A stretch of 64,000 nt of DNA from Caldilineaceae bacterium. GTDB taxonomy: Bacteria; Chloroflexota; Anaerolineae; Caldilineales; Caldilineaceae. Both the position numbers and the translations under genes were made by a program. The notes beneath the pieces are model-generated. The model worked only from the letters and a program-made list of their open reading frames with translations, was not told the origin of the DNA and did no database searches. The DNA lies in contig JAJEBF010000013.1 of assembly GCA_022824025.1 (NCBI GenBank), forward strand, positions 62,001-126,000. Direction: 5' to 3'. Position 1 is the first letter of the stretch, and each line of letters starts with the position of its first letter. Below, one piece after another: positions 52,434 to 61,359 of this stretch.

Positions 52434-53834
52434 ATGCGGAACCAGTATATCTACGTAGCTATAATCCTGTGCCTCTTCGCGGGCTCGCTCTTTGTCGCGC
52501 TTCCTCTCGACCATCCCGCTTGGCTGGAGGAAGGCCTGGCTCCGGGGGTGGATACCCAGCGAGACATCCGCGACCTCACCCTGGGGCTGGATCTTAAGGG
52601 CGGAACTCAGGTCTTGCTGGAGGCAGAGATCAGCGAAGACCAGCCGCTGCCGGAGGATGCGCTCAATTCAGCCAAAATCATCGTCGAGCAGAGAGTAAAT
52701 GGCCTGGGGCTGGCGGAGCCGACCGTTCAGCTTCAGGGCGAGCGCCGTATGATTGTAGAGTTGCCCGGCGTCAAGAACCCGGACCAGGCCATTGAAACAA
52801 TTCGCTCCACCGGCCAATTGGAGTTTGTCGACCTCGGCGGATTTCCCGTCCGACCTGATGATTTCATCAATACGACCAACCGTCCCAATGCGGTCGCGGA
52901 CCTGCAGGAGTCGATTGCCGCAGGAGAGGCTGCCCCCCAGTCCATTCCCTACCCGGAAGAAGCCTTCGAAACCATCATGACCGGCGACATTCTGCAGGCT
53001 GTCGTCGCGACACAGGATGAGTTTACCTTCTGGCAGATCCAGTTTGACCTCAAGAGCGAGAGCAGCGGCGACTTCTTTACCTACACACGCGACAACATAG
53101 GCGAGGTCCTGGCGATCATCCTGGATGGGCGCGTTCTTTCAACACCGGTAATCAACGCGGCCATAAACGACAACGGGGTGATTACAGGTGACTTCTCGCA
53201 GGAGGAAGCGGAAAGCCTGGCGATTCAGATGCGCTACGGCGCTCTGCCGGTTCCGCTTGAGGTCGTGGATGTTCGCACGATCGGCGCCAGCCTGGGGCAG
53301 GATTCTATCGACCGCAGCTTGCAGGCCGGGATCGTCGGCGGGGCGCTGGTGCTGCTCTTCATGGTGCTGCTCTATCGCTTGCCCGGCATTCTCGCAACCG
53401 TGGCCCTGGCCATCTACGTGACCCTGAACCTTGCCATGTACAAGCTGTTGCCGGTGACCCTGACTTTGCCCGGCATCGCCGGCTTCATTCTCTCAATCGG
53501 CATGGCGGTGGATGCAAACATCTTGATCTTTGAACGCATGAAGGAGGAGCTGCGCAGCGGCCGCTCCTTGCGTCTGGCCGTGGAGACAGGGTTCAGCCGC
53601 GCCTGGCCCGCAATCCGTGACGGCAATCTCTCAACCTTGATTTCATGTGCCGTCCTGTACTGGTTTGGCAACAATTTTGGCGCCAGTGTTGTCAAGGGTT
53701 TCGCCATCACGCTGTCCGTCGGCGTTTTGCTGTCCATGTTTACAGCCGTATTTGTCACGCGCACGTTCATGCGCAGTTTTCTCTCTCAGCAGGGAGAGAA
53801 ACTCTTGGGCAGTCGCGGCTTGCTGGGCTATTAG
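52434..53834 (+). CDS. secD: Protein translocase subunit SecD
   Basis: A 466-residue membrane protein that with SecF uses the proton gradient to aid protein export through SecYEG. The N-terminal helix is followed by [15 protein letters not shown] (SecD signature), a periplasmic P1 region shorter than in E. coli, and six helices with the conserved [21 protein letters not shown] loop. ATG 52434 has AAAGGG upstream. secF follows after 117 bases. Confidence 0.95.
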   Translation: MRNQYIYVAIILCLFAGSLFVALPLDHPAWLEEGLAPGVDTQRDIRDLTLGLDLKGGTQVLLEAEISEDQPLPEDALNSAKIIVEQRVNGLGLAEPTVQLQGERRMIVELPGVKNPDQAIETIRSTGQLEFVDLGGFPVRPDDFINTTNRPNAVADLQESIAAGEAAPQSIPYPEEAFETIMTGDILQAVVATQDEFTFWQIQFDLKSESSGDFFTYTRDNIGEVLAIILDGRVLSTPVINAAINDNGVITGDFSQEEAESLAIQMRYGALPVPLEVVDVRTIGASLGQDSIDRSLQAGIVGGALVLLFMVLLYRLPGILATVALAIYVTLNLAMYKLLPVTLTLPGIAGFILSIGMAVDANILIFERMKEELRSGRSLRLAVETGFSRAWPAIRDGNLSTLISCAVLYWFGNNFGASVVKGFAITLSVGVLLSMFTAVFVTRTFMRSFLSQQGEKLLGSRGLLGY

Positions 53835-53951
53835 CGGCTCCTGCAAGGATTGCGCCGTCGCATCGACCTGAATTGACAGTCTCAGAGCGCAGCCGGCGTT
53901 GGGTGCGTTCCAGACGACACAAGTGTCGGCAGAATTAGGAAAGAGTATCCT

Positions 53952-54899
53952 ATGTATCGTTTAGTCGAACGCCGCAGGCTCTGGTTCTTGATTTCGCTGC
54001 TTGGCATTCTGCCAGGCATTCTCTTCATTCTCTGGAATCTCTCTTTAACTGGCGGTCTCCTGCCCCTGAGTATCGACTATACGGGCGGTACGCAGTGGGA
54101 GATGCGGTTCGAACAGCCGGTGGCGCCGACAGAATTGGGCGGCGTTTTTGTGGAGGCCGGGTTCACGGACACAAAGGCCTTCCATGTCGACGATGATCGC
54201 ACGGTGCAGGTCAAATTCAAGAATATCGATATGGCGCAAAAAGAGGTGATCGAACAAGCAATTGTCGATCGTTTCGGCGCATTTGACGAACGTCTCTACC
54301 GAAGCATCGGACCGGCCATCGGCGCGGAGGTAAGCCAGGCCGCGTTGCTCGCGGTGATCGCCGCCTCTGTCCTGATTCTGGCCTACATCGCCTTGGCGTT
54401 CCGGGAAGTGTCCCACCCGTTCCGCTACGGTGTCGCCGCCATCGCGGCACTGGTGCATGACGTCTTGATCACAGTTTCGTTTCTGTCGATTATGAACCTG
54501 GTCGCCGGCTGGGAGCTGGACGCCCTTTTCCTGACCGCAACACTGACTGTTATCGGCTTCAGCGTCAACGACACAATTGTGATCTTCGATCGAATCCGCG
54601 AAAACCTGCGCCGCCACCGCGGTGAACCGCTGGCGACCGTTGCCAACCGGAGCATCATAGAGACGGCTCAGCGCTCAATCGCCACCCAGGTAACGGCGCT
54701 CCTGGTGCTTGCTGCCATCCTGTTCTTTGGCGGAAGCACGCTGCGCATCTTCATGGCTACCCTGATCGTCGGCCTGATATCTGGTACATACAGCTCCATC
54801 TTTACCGCCACGCCTCTCGTCGTTGCCTGGGAGGAAGGATCCCTCTTCTCCAGGGCGAGGAAGCCTGTCAGGGCCAGAGAGCAGACGGCGGCGGCATAG
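53952..54899 (+). CDS. secF: Protein translocase subunit SecF
   Basis: A 315-residue partner of SecD. It has an N-terminal helix, the [13 protein letters not shown] signature, and the C-terminal helices with [21 protein letters not shown] and the [18 protein letters not shown] segment. It is the second gene of the secDF pair, encoded as two proteins rather than the fusion seen in many Gram-positives. Confidence 0.95.
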   Translation: MYRLVERRRLWFLISLLGILPGILFILWNLSLTGGLLPLSIDYTGGTQWEMRFEQPVAPTELGGVFVEAGFTDTKAFHVDDDRTVQVKFKNIDMAQKEVIEQAIVDRFGAFDERLYRSIGPAIGAEVSQAALLAVIAASVLILAYIALAFREVSHPFRYGVAAIAALVHDVLITVSFLSIMNLVAGWELDALFLTATLTVIGFSVNDTIVIFDRIRENLRRHRGEPLATVANRSIIETAQRSIATQVTALLVLAAILFFGGSTLRIFMATLIVGLISGTYSSIFTATPLVVAWEEGSLFSRARKPVRAREQTAAA

Positions 54900-55144
54900 T
54901 TCGTTCGACCACGGCTTGTGCGGAGGGGCGCCAGGCGCCTCAGTCGCAACTGCACTGCTAGTCGGGTCTTCCTCCCCGGAATAGCGAGGTCCGACAACGG
55001 CCCACCTTTGCGCCGCCGGATTTCTCGCCTGTGCCCAAACTCGGCCGTATTCACTTCAGCGCAGTACCGATTGGCTGGCTTCTGCCTCCCGCAGCCTTAA
55101 CCATGCTTCTGGGTTCGATCCAAAGGTAGCGACGGGTTCCTAAA

Positions 55145-56374
55145 ATGACAGTCGACACAGCCCGGAATCGAATTCGTCAGGGCAGCGCCGCTCGTTTTCT
55201 GCCCGCAACAGATTACGACACGGTCTGCCGTGCGCTTGGCGCGGTGGCTCTGTTGAGCCTGATTTCGCTCTTTCTGTGCGGGTTTGGCCCCCCAACGATC
55301 GTCGATCGAGATGTTGGCCCGACCCAGCGATTCACTGTTGGCCAGTTACGCCAGATTCAGGCGGCCAGGCTTCCCCCTCCTGGGGTCAGCGCCGCATCGG
55401 TCATGGTGTACGATGTCGACAGCGGCCGCGAGCTCATGGAAAAGGCGGGACGCCTTCCTGTTTCGCCGGCAAGCCTGGCGAAGCTGATGACAGCGCTCCT
55501 GGTCATCGAACAGGACAAGCTCTCGGACCCGGTTACCGTTCAGCGCGAGGATCTTGTTGGCGGGGCCGTCATGGGACTGCGCGCAGGAGAGGAGTTGCGT
55601 GTCGAAGAACTGTTGCGCGGTCTGCTGATTCCGAGCGGAAATGACGCGGCCATGGCCTTGGCCCGCCATCATTCTGGACACGTTGACGAATTCGTCCACA
55701 ATATGAACCGGCGGGCGGGCGAATTGGGCATGCATGGGACCCAGTTCCGCAATCCCAATGGGTTCGACGCCGAAGGTCAGAGAAGCAGCGCGCGGGACCT
55801 CATGAAACTAGTCACTTTGCTGTGGGAGTACCCTCTTTTTCGCGAGATTGTAGGGACGGCCGAGATGACAGTGGGCGGCCATCAGCTCCAAACGACAAAT
55901 CGTTTTCTCGATTCCTTCCCGGGCGTGAATGGAGTCAAGACAGGGACAACCCTGCAAAGCGGCCAATCTCTGATCATCGGCCTGGAAAGGAACGGGCATC
56001 AACTCTTCGCGGTCGTACTCGGCAGCGCGGACCGGTACCACGACATGCGAGCAGTTTTGCAGGCTGTGCAGGGCAACTACAGTTGGGTCCCTTTGCGTAT
56101 GCCCGACCGTCCCACAGCCTTGGACCGTCTCTTCGATGAGGATGGCAATCGCTGGTTTCTGTATGCCGACGGCATCAATGTCGATCCAGCCGCGCTCGAA
56201 TCCGGTCCCTTCTTCGATGCTTTGCTGGCAGGATGGGAACGCCAGGAGCTGCGCGTCTTTCGACGCCTGGAGTCGCCCCCTTCAGGCTTGTGGGCTTCCG
56301 GAATGCTTGTGGGCGTGTTGGAGTGGCGCCTGGGTGAGGGCGTGATTGCGACGCAAAGGCTTTTTGTCCAGTGA
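55145..56374 (+). CDS. Serine-type D-Ala-D-Ala carboxypeptidase (PBP5/6 family)
   Basis: A 409-residue exported enzyme that trims the terminal D-Ala of peptidoglycan pentapeptides. The N-terminal hydrophobic segment (LGAVALLSLISLFLCGF) acts as signal or anchor. Catalytic motifs are SxxK in PASLAKLMTALL, SGN in IPSGNDAAMALA and KTGTT in NGVKTGTTLQSG. The C-terminal 120 residues form a beta domain. It probably works with the two class A PBPs encoded elsewhere in the window. Confidence 0.92.
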   Translation: MTVDTARNRIRQGSAARFLPATDYDTVCRALGAVALLSLISLFLCGFGPPTIVDRDVGPTQRFTVGQLRQIQAARLPPPGVSAASVMVYDVDSGRELMEKAGRLPVSPASLAKLMTALLVIEQDKLSDPVTVQREDLVGGAVMGLRAGEELRVEELLRGLLIPSGNDAAMALARHHSGHVDEFVHNMNRRAGELGMHGTQFRNPNGFDAEGQRSSARDLMKLVTLLWEYPLFREIVGTAEMTVGGHQLQTTNRFLDSFPGVNGVKTGTTLQSGQSLIIGLERNGHQLFAVVLGSADRYHDMRAVLQAVQGNYSWVPLRMPDRPTALDRLFDEDGNRWFLYADGINVDPAALESGPFFDALLAGWERQELRVFRRLESPPSGLWASGMLVGVLEWRLGEGVIATQRLFVQ

Positions 56375-56441
56375 CAGAAGGTAGATTTCGGAGCGGCTGT
56401 TCCCACTTTGGGCTGTCGCCGTTAGAGCGCAAGGGGGTCAC

Positions 56442-57347
56442 ATGACAGAAGAGCGTCTGCAAAAGGTTCTGGCTGCAGCCGGCGTTGCCAGCCGGAGAGC
56501 CTGCGAATCCCTCATTACTGCCGGCCGCGTTCGGGTTGACGGCAGGGTGATCACCGAGTTGGGAACCAAAGTAGACCCGGCCGAGGTCTCGATTGCTGTT
56601 GACGGCAGCCCTGTCCCTGTTTCCCACAGCAACACCTACTACCGTGTCTACAAGCCGCGCGGCGTCCTTAGCGACATTGGCGGGGACAGGCGCGGGCGCA
56701 GGACCGTCGCGCATCTGCTTCCCAGCGGCGTAGGCCGCGTCTTTCCGGTTGGCCGCCTCGACCTCAACAGCGAAGGTCTCGTTCTCCTGACCGACGATGG
56801 CGCCTTGACCAACAGGTTGACCCACCCTCGCTTTGAGCATCCCAAAACCTACTTTGTCCTGGTGGCGAAACGCCCTTCCGCCGACGCTCTCGTCCGTCTG
56901 CGTGAAGGGATTGAACTGGAAAGCGGGCGGACAGCCCCCGCCCGCGTCGAAGTCGCCGATGGGATTCCGGCCCGGCTTACGCTTGACAACGGAAGCCGGT
57001 CTTTCGCGGCCACCCCTGCCGACGGCTGGAAATCGACGCCCCCCGACAAAGGCGTCTGGCTGCGATTCGTTCTGCGTGAGGGAAAGAAGCGCCAGATTCG
57101 GCACATGGCCTCGGCTGTGGGCATCGAGTTGCGAAGGCTGATTCGGTGGTCGATCGGCCCCCTGACACTGGAAGGGTTGGAACCCGGTATGGCCAAGCCC
57201 TTGACCTCCGGTGAAGTCTTTGCCCTCAAAGACATGGTTGACCGGGGCAAACGCAGAGGCCCCAAAAGGACGAGTCAGGCCAGGGAGGTCGGCCGCTCGC
57301 GTGCAAGGCGCCGCACGCCGCCGCGCGGGCAGAGGCGAAGACCCTGA
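56442..57347 (+). CDS. rRNA pseudouridine synthase, RsuA/RluB family
   Basis: A 301-residue enzyme that isomerises a specific uridine in ribosomal RNA. The N-terminal S4 RNA-binding domain reads RLQKVLAAAGVASRRACESLI. The catalytic Asp is in FPVGRLDLNSEGLVLLTDDG, and the C-terminal KKRQIRHM motif is present. It ends in a basic tail (RARRRTPPRGQRRR). Which uridine it modifies (23S or 16S) cannot be told from this; RluB is more likely by length. The cmk gene follows, a common pairing. Confidence 0.93.
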   Translation: MTEERLQKVLAAAGVASRRACESLITAGRVRVDGRVITELGTKVDPAEVSIAVDGSPVPVSHSNTYYRVYKPRGVLSDIGGDRRGRRTVAHLLPSGVGRVFPVGRLDLNSEGLVLLTDDGALTNRLTHPRFEHPKTYFVLVAKRPSADALVRLREGIELESGRTAPARVEVADGIPARLTLDNGSRSFAATPADGWKSTPPDKGVWLRFVLREGKKRQIRHMASAVGIELRRLIRWSIGPLTLEGLEPGMAKPLTSGEVFALKDMVDRGKRRGPKRTSQAREVGRSRARRRTPPRGQRRRP

Positions 57348-57498
57348 CCATTGCATGACAGGTCGCTAACATGCACTTAGCATTCAGTGACAACCACTCG
57401 CGGCCTTGGTTCCGCGAACACCGGTTTCCTCTCTTCGTTCGTTCAACGACAATCCTGGTTCGCTCTACCTGGATGGCCTTCTCTAGCGTGACCGGACC

Positions 57499-58230
57499 GT
57501 GAACGCCATCGCAATTGACGGACCGGCCGCGTCGGGCAAGAGCACCGTAGGATACCTCGTCGGCAAGCGCCTGGGCTTTGTCTTCTTCGATACAGGGGTC
57601 ATGTATCGTGCGGTCGCCTGGGCCGTACTGGAACAGGGCATCGATAGCGCTGACGGCAAAGCGGTTGGCCGCCTTGCCGAACAGTTGCGCATCGAAGTCG
57701 ACGCCCCTGACAGCGACCTCTCCGATGGACGCCAGGCAACCATCCTGGTCGGGCAGGCGGACGTCACCTGGGCCATACGCAGCCCCCGAGTCGACAGCAT
57801 CGTCTCCGAGGTGGCCGCCTATGCTCAGGTCCGGCGGGAGTTGACTCGCAAGCAGCGGCGCATTGGCTTGGCGTACGGCTCGGGGGCCGCGGGCAAGGCA
57901 GGCGTGGTCATGGTTGGCCGAGACGTTGGGACTGTCCTGCTTCCGGAGGCTCCGCTCAAGATCTACCTGTACGCCCCGTTGGAGGAGCGGGCGCGCCGCC
58001 GCTTTCGCGAGCTCGTTGAACGGGGAAGGGAAGCCGACTTCGACAGAATCCTGGAGGACATGCGTGTCCGGGACCGGACGGACAGTCGTCGCGCGGTCGC
58101 GCCGCTGCGGCCAGCCGAAGACGCCCGCCAGATCCAGACCTTTGGCGCCACTGTCGAAGAGGTGGTCGAACAGATCCTTGTCCTCGCTGCGGCCCGGCTG
58201 GGCGTGACACCATCCTCCCCCGAAGATTGA
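57499..58230 (+). CDS. cmk: Cytidylate kinase
   Basis: A 243-residue enzyme that phosphorylates CMP and dCMP. The P-loop is IDGPAASGKSTVGYLV, followed by DTGVMYRAVAWA, the NMP-binding insert, VMVGRDVGTVLLPEA and the lid segment DRTDSRRAVAPLRPAEDA. GTG 57499 is the start that gives the conserved N-terminus. The residue range and motif order match bacterial Cmk. Confidence 0.94.
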   Translation: MNAIAIDGPAASGKSTVGYLVGKRLGFVFFDTGVMYRAVAWAVLEQGIDSADGKAVGRLAEQLRIEVDAPDSDLSDGRQATILVGQADVTWAIRSPRVDSIVSEVAAYAQVRRELTRKQRRIGLAYGSGAAGKAGVVMVGRDVGTVLLPEAPLKIYLYAPLEERARRRFRELVERGREADFDRILEDMRVRDRTDSRRAVAPLRPAEDARQIQTFGATVEEVVEQILVLAAARLGVTPSSPED

Positions 58231-58564
58231 GTCCCTTTGCCAATGCCGACACGGTTGCCGGGCCGGCAATGGACGCAATTGCTCATCGCCCGCAGACGAG
58301 CGCGAAATTGCCATTCCGCACGTCGTCTCGGCCCGCCACGAATCATAGACCACATATCAGAGCCCATCCCCCAAATCCCCGTCCAGACGACTGCCCCTTT
58401 CCGTGCAAATCCCCATCCTGACAGCAGAAAGCTCCTGACTTTGATGGCGCCCTCTCGCAGGGCAATCGCTGCAGCTGACACCAGTTTGTGGTATGATTGC
58501 AGGCGGAATTGACGGAATATCGCGAACGATCGGTTGCAGAATTCAGCGCATAAGGGGTTTGGTC
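58231..58564. other. Intergenic region before the E1-alpha gene
   Basis: Some 334 bases without a supportable gene. A TATGAT box at 58491-58496 may be the -10 of the E1-alpha promoter, but no good -35 lies at the right distance. Confidence 0.4.
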
Positions 58565-59533
58565 ATGGCGGCGCTGACCAGTAAGCAGAAGCTGGAGTTA
58601 TTCTACTGGATGGTTTTGACCCGGACCTTTGACGAAGGCATGGTCAATTTGTGGAAACAGGGCCGTGGTTTGGGCGGAACGTTCAGCGAACGAGGTCACG
58701 AGGCCGTCAGCGTTGGCTCAGCCTACGCCCTGGCGCCGGAGGACATAATCGCTCCGATGCACCGCGACATTGGCGCCTACTTTCTGCGCGGTCTCACACC
58801 GCGCCGGGTCTTCGGCAATCTACTTGGCAAAGCCACAGGAGTCTCCGGCGGCCGCGACGCCAACATCCACGGGATGGGAGACTTGAGTCTGGGGATCGTT
58901 GGCTATATCAGCCACATCCCCATGTCAATGCCGATCACATTGGGCGTTGCCATGACCCTGAAACTGCGCAATGAAGCACGCGTCGCGATGACCTACGTCG
59001 GCGACGGCGGCAGTAGTGCAGGGCTGTGGCACGAAACGCTCAACATGGCAGGCCTCTACAATGCCCCGTATGTGTTGATCGTGGAGAACAATCAGTACGC
59101 CTACTCCACCCATGTATCGGATTCGATCCCCATCGAGAATATCGCTGACCGCGCGGCTGGCTACAACATGCCGAGCGTCATTGTCGACGGGAACGACGTT
59201 GAGGCCGTCTATCACGCAACGTGCGATGCGGTTGAACGGGCCAGGCACGGCGGCGGCCCTTCGCTGATCGAGGCCAAAACTATGCGCATGATGGGGCACG
59301 CTATCCATGACGGGGCAGAATACGTGCCGCGCGAGCTGCTGGCCGAATGGGAGAAGAAAGACCCGGTCGCCCGATACGAGTCGAAACTGCTTGCCCAGAA
59401 GGCGGCGGATTTGGACGAGCTCAACGAAATCCGCCAGCGAGCCGCCATCGAGATAGAAGACGCAATCGAATTTGCCGAAGCCAGCCCCTATCCCCAACCG
59501 GAAACCGTTGAGGATGGCATTTTCGCGCCTTAA
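58565..59533 (+). CDS. Thiamine-diphosphate dehydrogenase E1 component, alpha subunit (pyruvate or branched-chain type)
   Basis: A 322-residue subunit of a 2-oxoacid dehydrogenase complex that decarboxylates pyruvate or a branched-chain 2-oxoacid. The thiamine-binding motif is complete: YVGDGGSSAGLWHETLNMAGLYNAPYVLIVENNQYAYS. Other landmarks are SERGHEAVSVGSA, MHRDIGAYFLRGL and GRDANIHGMGDL. ATG 58565 has AAGGGG upstream. No beta subunit, E2 or E3 gene follows; mgtE comes next after a terminator, so the partner subunits must be elsewhere. Confidence 0.9.
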   Translation: MAALTSKQKLELFYWMVLTRTFDEGMVNLWKQGRGLGGTFSERGHEAVSVGSAYALAPEDIIAPMHRDIGAYFLRGLTPRRVFGNLLGKATGVSGGRDANIHGMGDLSLGIVGYISHIPMSMPITLGVAMTLKLRNEARVAMTYVGDGGSSAGLWHETLNMAGLYNAPYVLIVENNQYAYSTHVSDSIPIENIADRAAGYNMPSVIVDGNDVEAVYHATCDAVERARHGGGPSLIEAKTMRMMGHAIHDGAEYVPRELLAEWEKKDPVARYESKLLAQKAADLDELNEIRQRAAIEIEDAIEFAEASPYPQPETVEDGIFAP

Positions 59534-59629
59534 GACGGGAACACTTGGGGGAAGCGCAACGGCTGGAGAGCCTTTCCGAATTTACACTGATCATTTCGTT
59601 GGCATAGATCTCAACACAGGGCTGCCCTT

Positions 59630-59661
59630 CGCCGGCCGATTCACGGTCGGCGTTTCTCTTT
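59630..59661 (+). terminator. Intrinsic terminator after the E1-alpha gene
   Basis: CGCCGGCCG (59630-59638) and CGGTCGGCG (59644-59652) form a 9-bp stem with one G-U pair and loop ATTCA, followed by TTTCTCTTT. Confidence 0.75.
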
Positions 59662-59758
59662 GAAGTCCCCTTGCAGAGCGCCCCCGCAGCCAGAGTACAG
59701 GCTCACGTCTTCCGGCCCTTCCGCGGACGTGCGAAAAGGCGCCCTTCTGGAGCTACCC

Positions 59759-61156
59759 ATGGCATCACCCGTAGCCGTCGGGCAATTGCTGGAAAGAGTC
59801 GAATCGCTATTGGACAGAGGCGACACCGGCGCGGTCGTCAACATCCTCCGCCGCTTGCATCCGGCGGACAGCTCAGAGATTCTTTATCGAATCCCCGCTG
59901 AAGCGCAGAACCTCGTATTGAAGGAACTGCCCTGGGAGGAAGTGGCCGACGTTCTGGAAGAGTTGGACGAAGAGGAAATGGTGGAGGTCGTCAGTGGATT
60001 GACGGTTTCCGAACTGGCTGACGTCCTCGATGAGATGGAACCGGACATGGCCGCCGATCTGATCGGCGAGCTGGACGAAGGGGCGAAAGAGGAGATACTG
60101 ACCGAAATGGAGGCCGCGGCCGGCGTCGCGCCTCTGTTGGCGTACCCGGAAGACAGCGCAGGGGGGATCATGAATTCTCCCCGCCATATGCTGCAACGGC
60201 ACATGACTGTCGGCCAGGCCATGCGGTTTCTCCGAGAACATTACGAAGACGCGCACGACCTCTATTACCTGTACGTCCTCGAAGGCGACGGGTCAACAGT
60301 CCCGTCGGCAGCGACGCCAGGCCAGGTCGGCCAGGGGCGGCTCGTGGGAATTGTCAGCCTGCGGGCGCTCCTTCTGGCCGACCCCGATGCGCGACTTGAC
60401 GCGATCATGGATTCGGACGTACTTTCCGCCCCGGCAGATGCCGATCAGGAAGAGGTGGCCCGCATCCTCGCGCGCTACAATTTACTCGCGGTTCCAATCG
60501 TTGACTTGGAAGAGCGTCTGCTGGGAATCGTCACAGTGGATGACGTGGTCGACATTCTTGAGGAAGAGGCCACGGAAGACATCTACCGCCTGGCCCAGGT
60601 CAATGAAGAGGCGGCAGTTTTCAGCCCTCTCCCGCAGGCGATCCGCGACAGATTGCCCTGGCTGGTGGTCAATCTTGGCACGGCGCTCATCTCGTCCACG
60701 GTTGTGGCCCAGTTTGCCGGCACGATTGCAGCGGTGGCTATTCTTGCGGCGCTGATGCCGGTTGTCGCGGCCCAGGGCGGCAACGCCGGCAACCAGTCAA
60801 TGACGATAATTGTACGCTCCCTGGCGCTGGGACAAATCGACTTGCAGGACTTCTGGGCGGTCTTTCGGCACGAACTCGGTGTTGGCATACTGCATGGCCT
60901 GGCCCTCGGCGCACTGGTGGCCGCCGTCATCTTTATCTGGCTTGGCAACCCGATACTGAGCGCCGTGATTGGGACAGCCATGCTGGGAAACTTTCTCGTG
61001 GCAGCTGTGGTCGGCGTACTCGTCCCCATGACGCTGCGCCGTTTCGGAGTCGACCCAGCGTTCGGATCCAGTATGATGGTGACGGCATCCACCGACATCC
61101 TGGGATTTACGATCTTTCTCAGCCTGGCCAGTTATTTCGTCGCCTGGCTTGTGTGA
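59759..61156 (+). CDS. mgtE: Magnesium transporter MgtE
   Basis: A 465-residue Mg2+ channel. The N domain has helical repeats ([32 protein letters not shown]), followed by two CBS domains (first containing [23 protein letters not shown], second [21 protein letters not shown]) and five membrane helices with the selectivity segment [27 protein letters not shown] 59759 follows GGAG; the in-frame extension upstream would run into the terminator. Cytosolic Mg2+ bound between the N and CBS domains closes the pore in characterised homologues. Confidence 0.94.
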   Translation: MASPVAVGQLLERVESLLDRGDTGAVVNILRRLHPADSSEILYRIPAEAQNLVLKELPWEEVADVLEELDEEEMVEVVSGLTVSELADVLDEMEPDMAADLIGELDEGAKEEILTEMEAAAGVAPLLAYPEDSAGGIMNSPRHMLQRHMTVGQAMRFLREHYEDAHDLYYLYVLEGDGSTVPSAATPGQVGQGRLVGIVSLRALLLADPDARLDAIMDSDVLSAPADADQEEVARILARYNLLAVPIVDLEERLLGIVTVDDVVDILEEEATEDIYRLAQVNEEAAVFSPLPQAIRDRLPWLVVNLGTALISSTVVAQFAGTIAAVAILAALMPVVAAQGGNAGNQSMTIIVRSLALGQIDLQDFWAVFRHELGVGILHGLALGALVAAVIFIWLGNPILSAVIGTAMLGNFLVAAVVGVLVPMTLRRFGVDPAFGSSMMVTASTDILGFTIFLSLASYFVAWLV

Positions 61157-61359
61157 ACGTGTTGCCCCCTGCAGCCGGTGCCCATATGTTGAGCCTGAAT
61201 GAATTGAGGTGGCATAGGCTGTTGGGCGGGAAGGGATTCCCCGCAAGCCTGATGACGTTGTCTTGCCTAAGACGACTTCGGATCCCAACCCGGCGGGCGT
61301 AAGACTCTGAGTCGGCGGAAACTTCCCGTACCCACTTCACAGGGGACGAACGGCTGAGG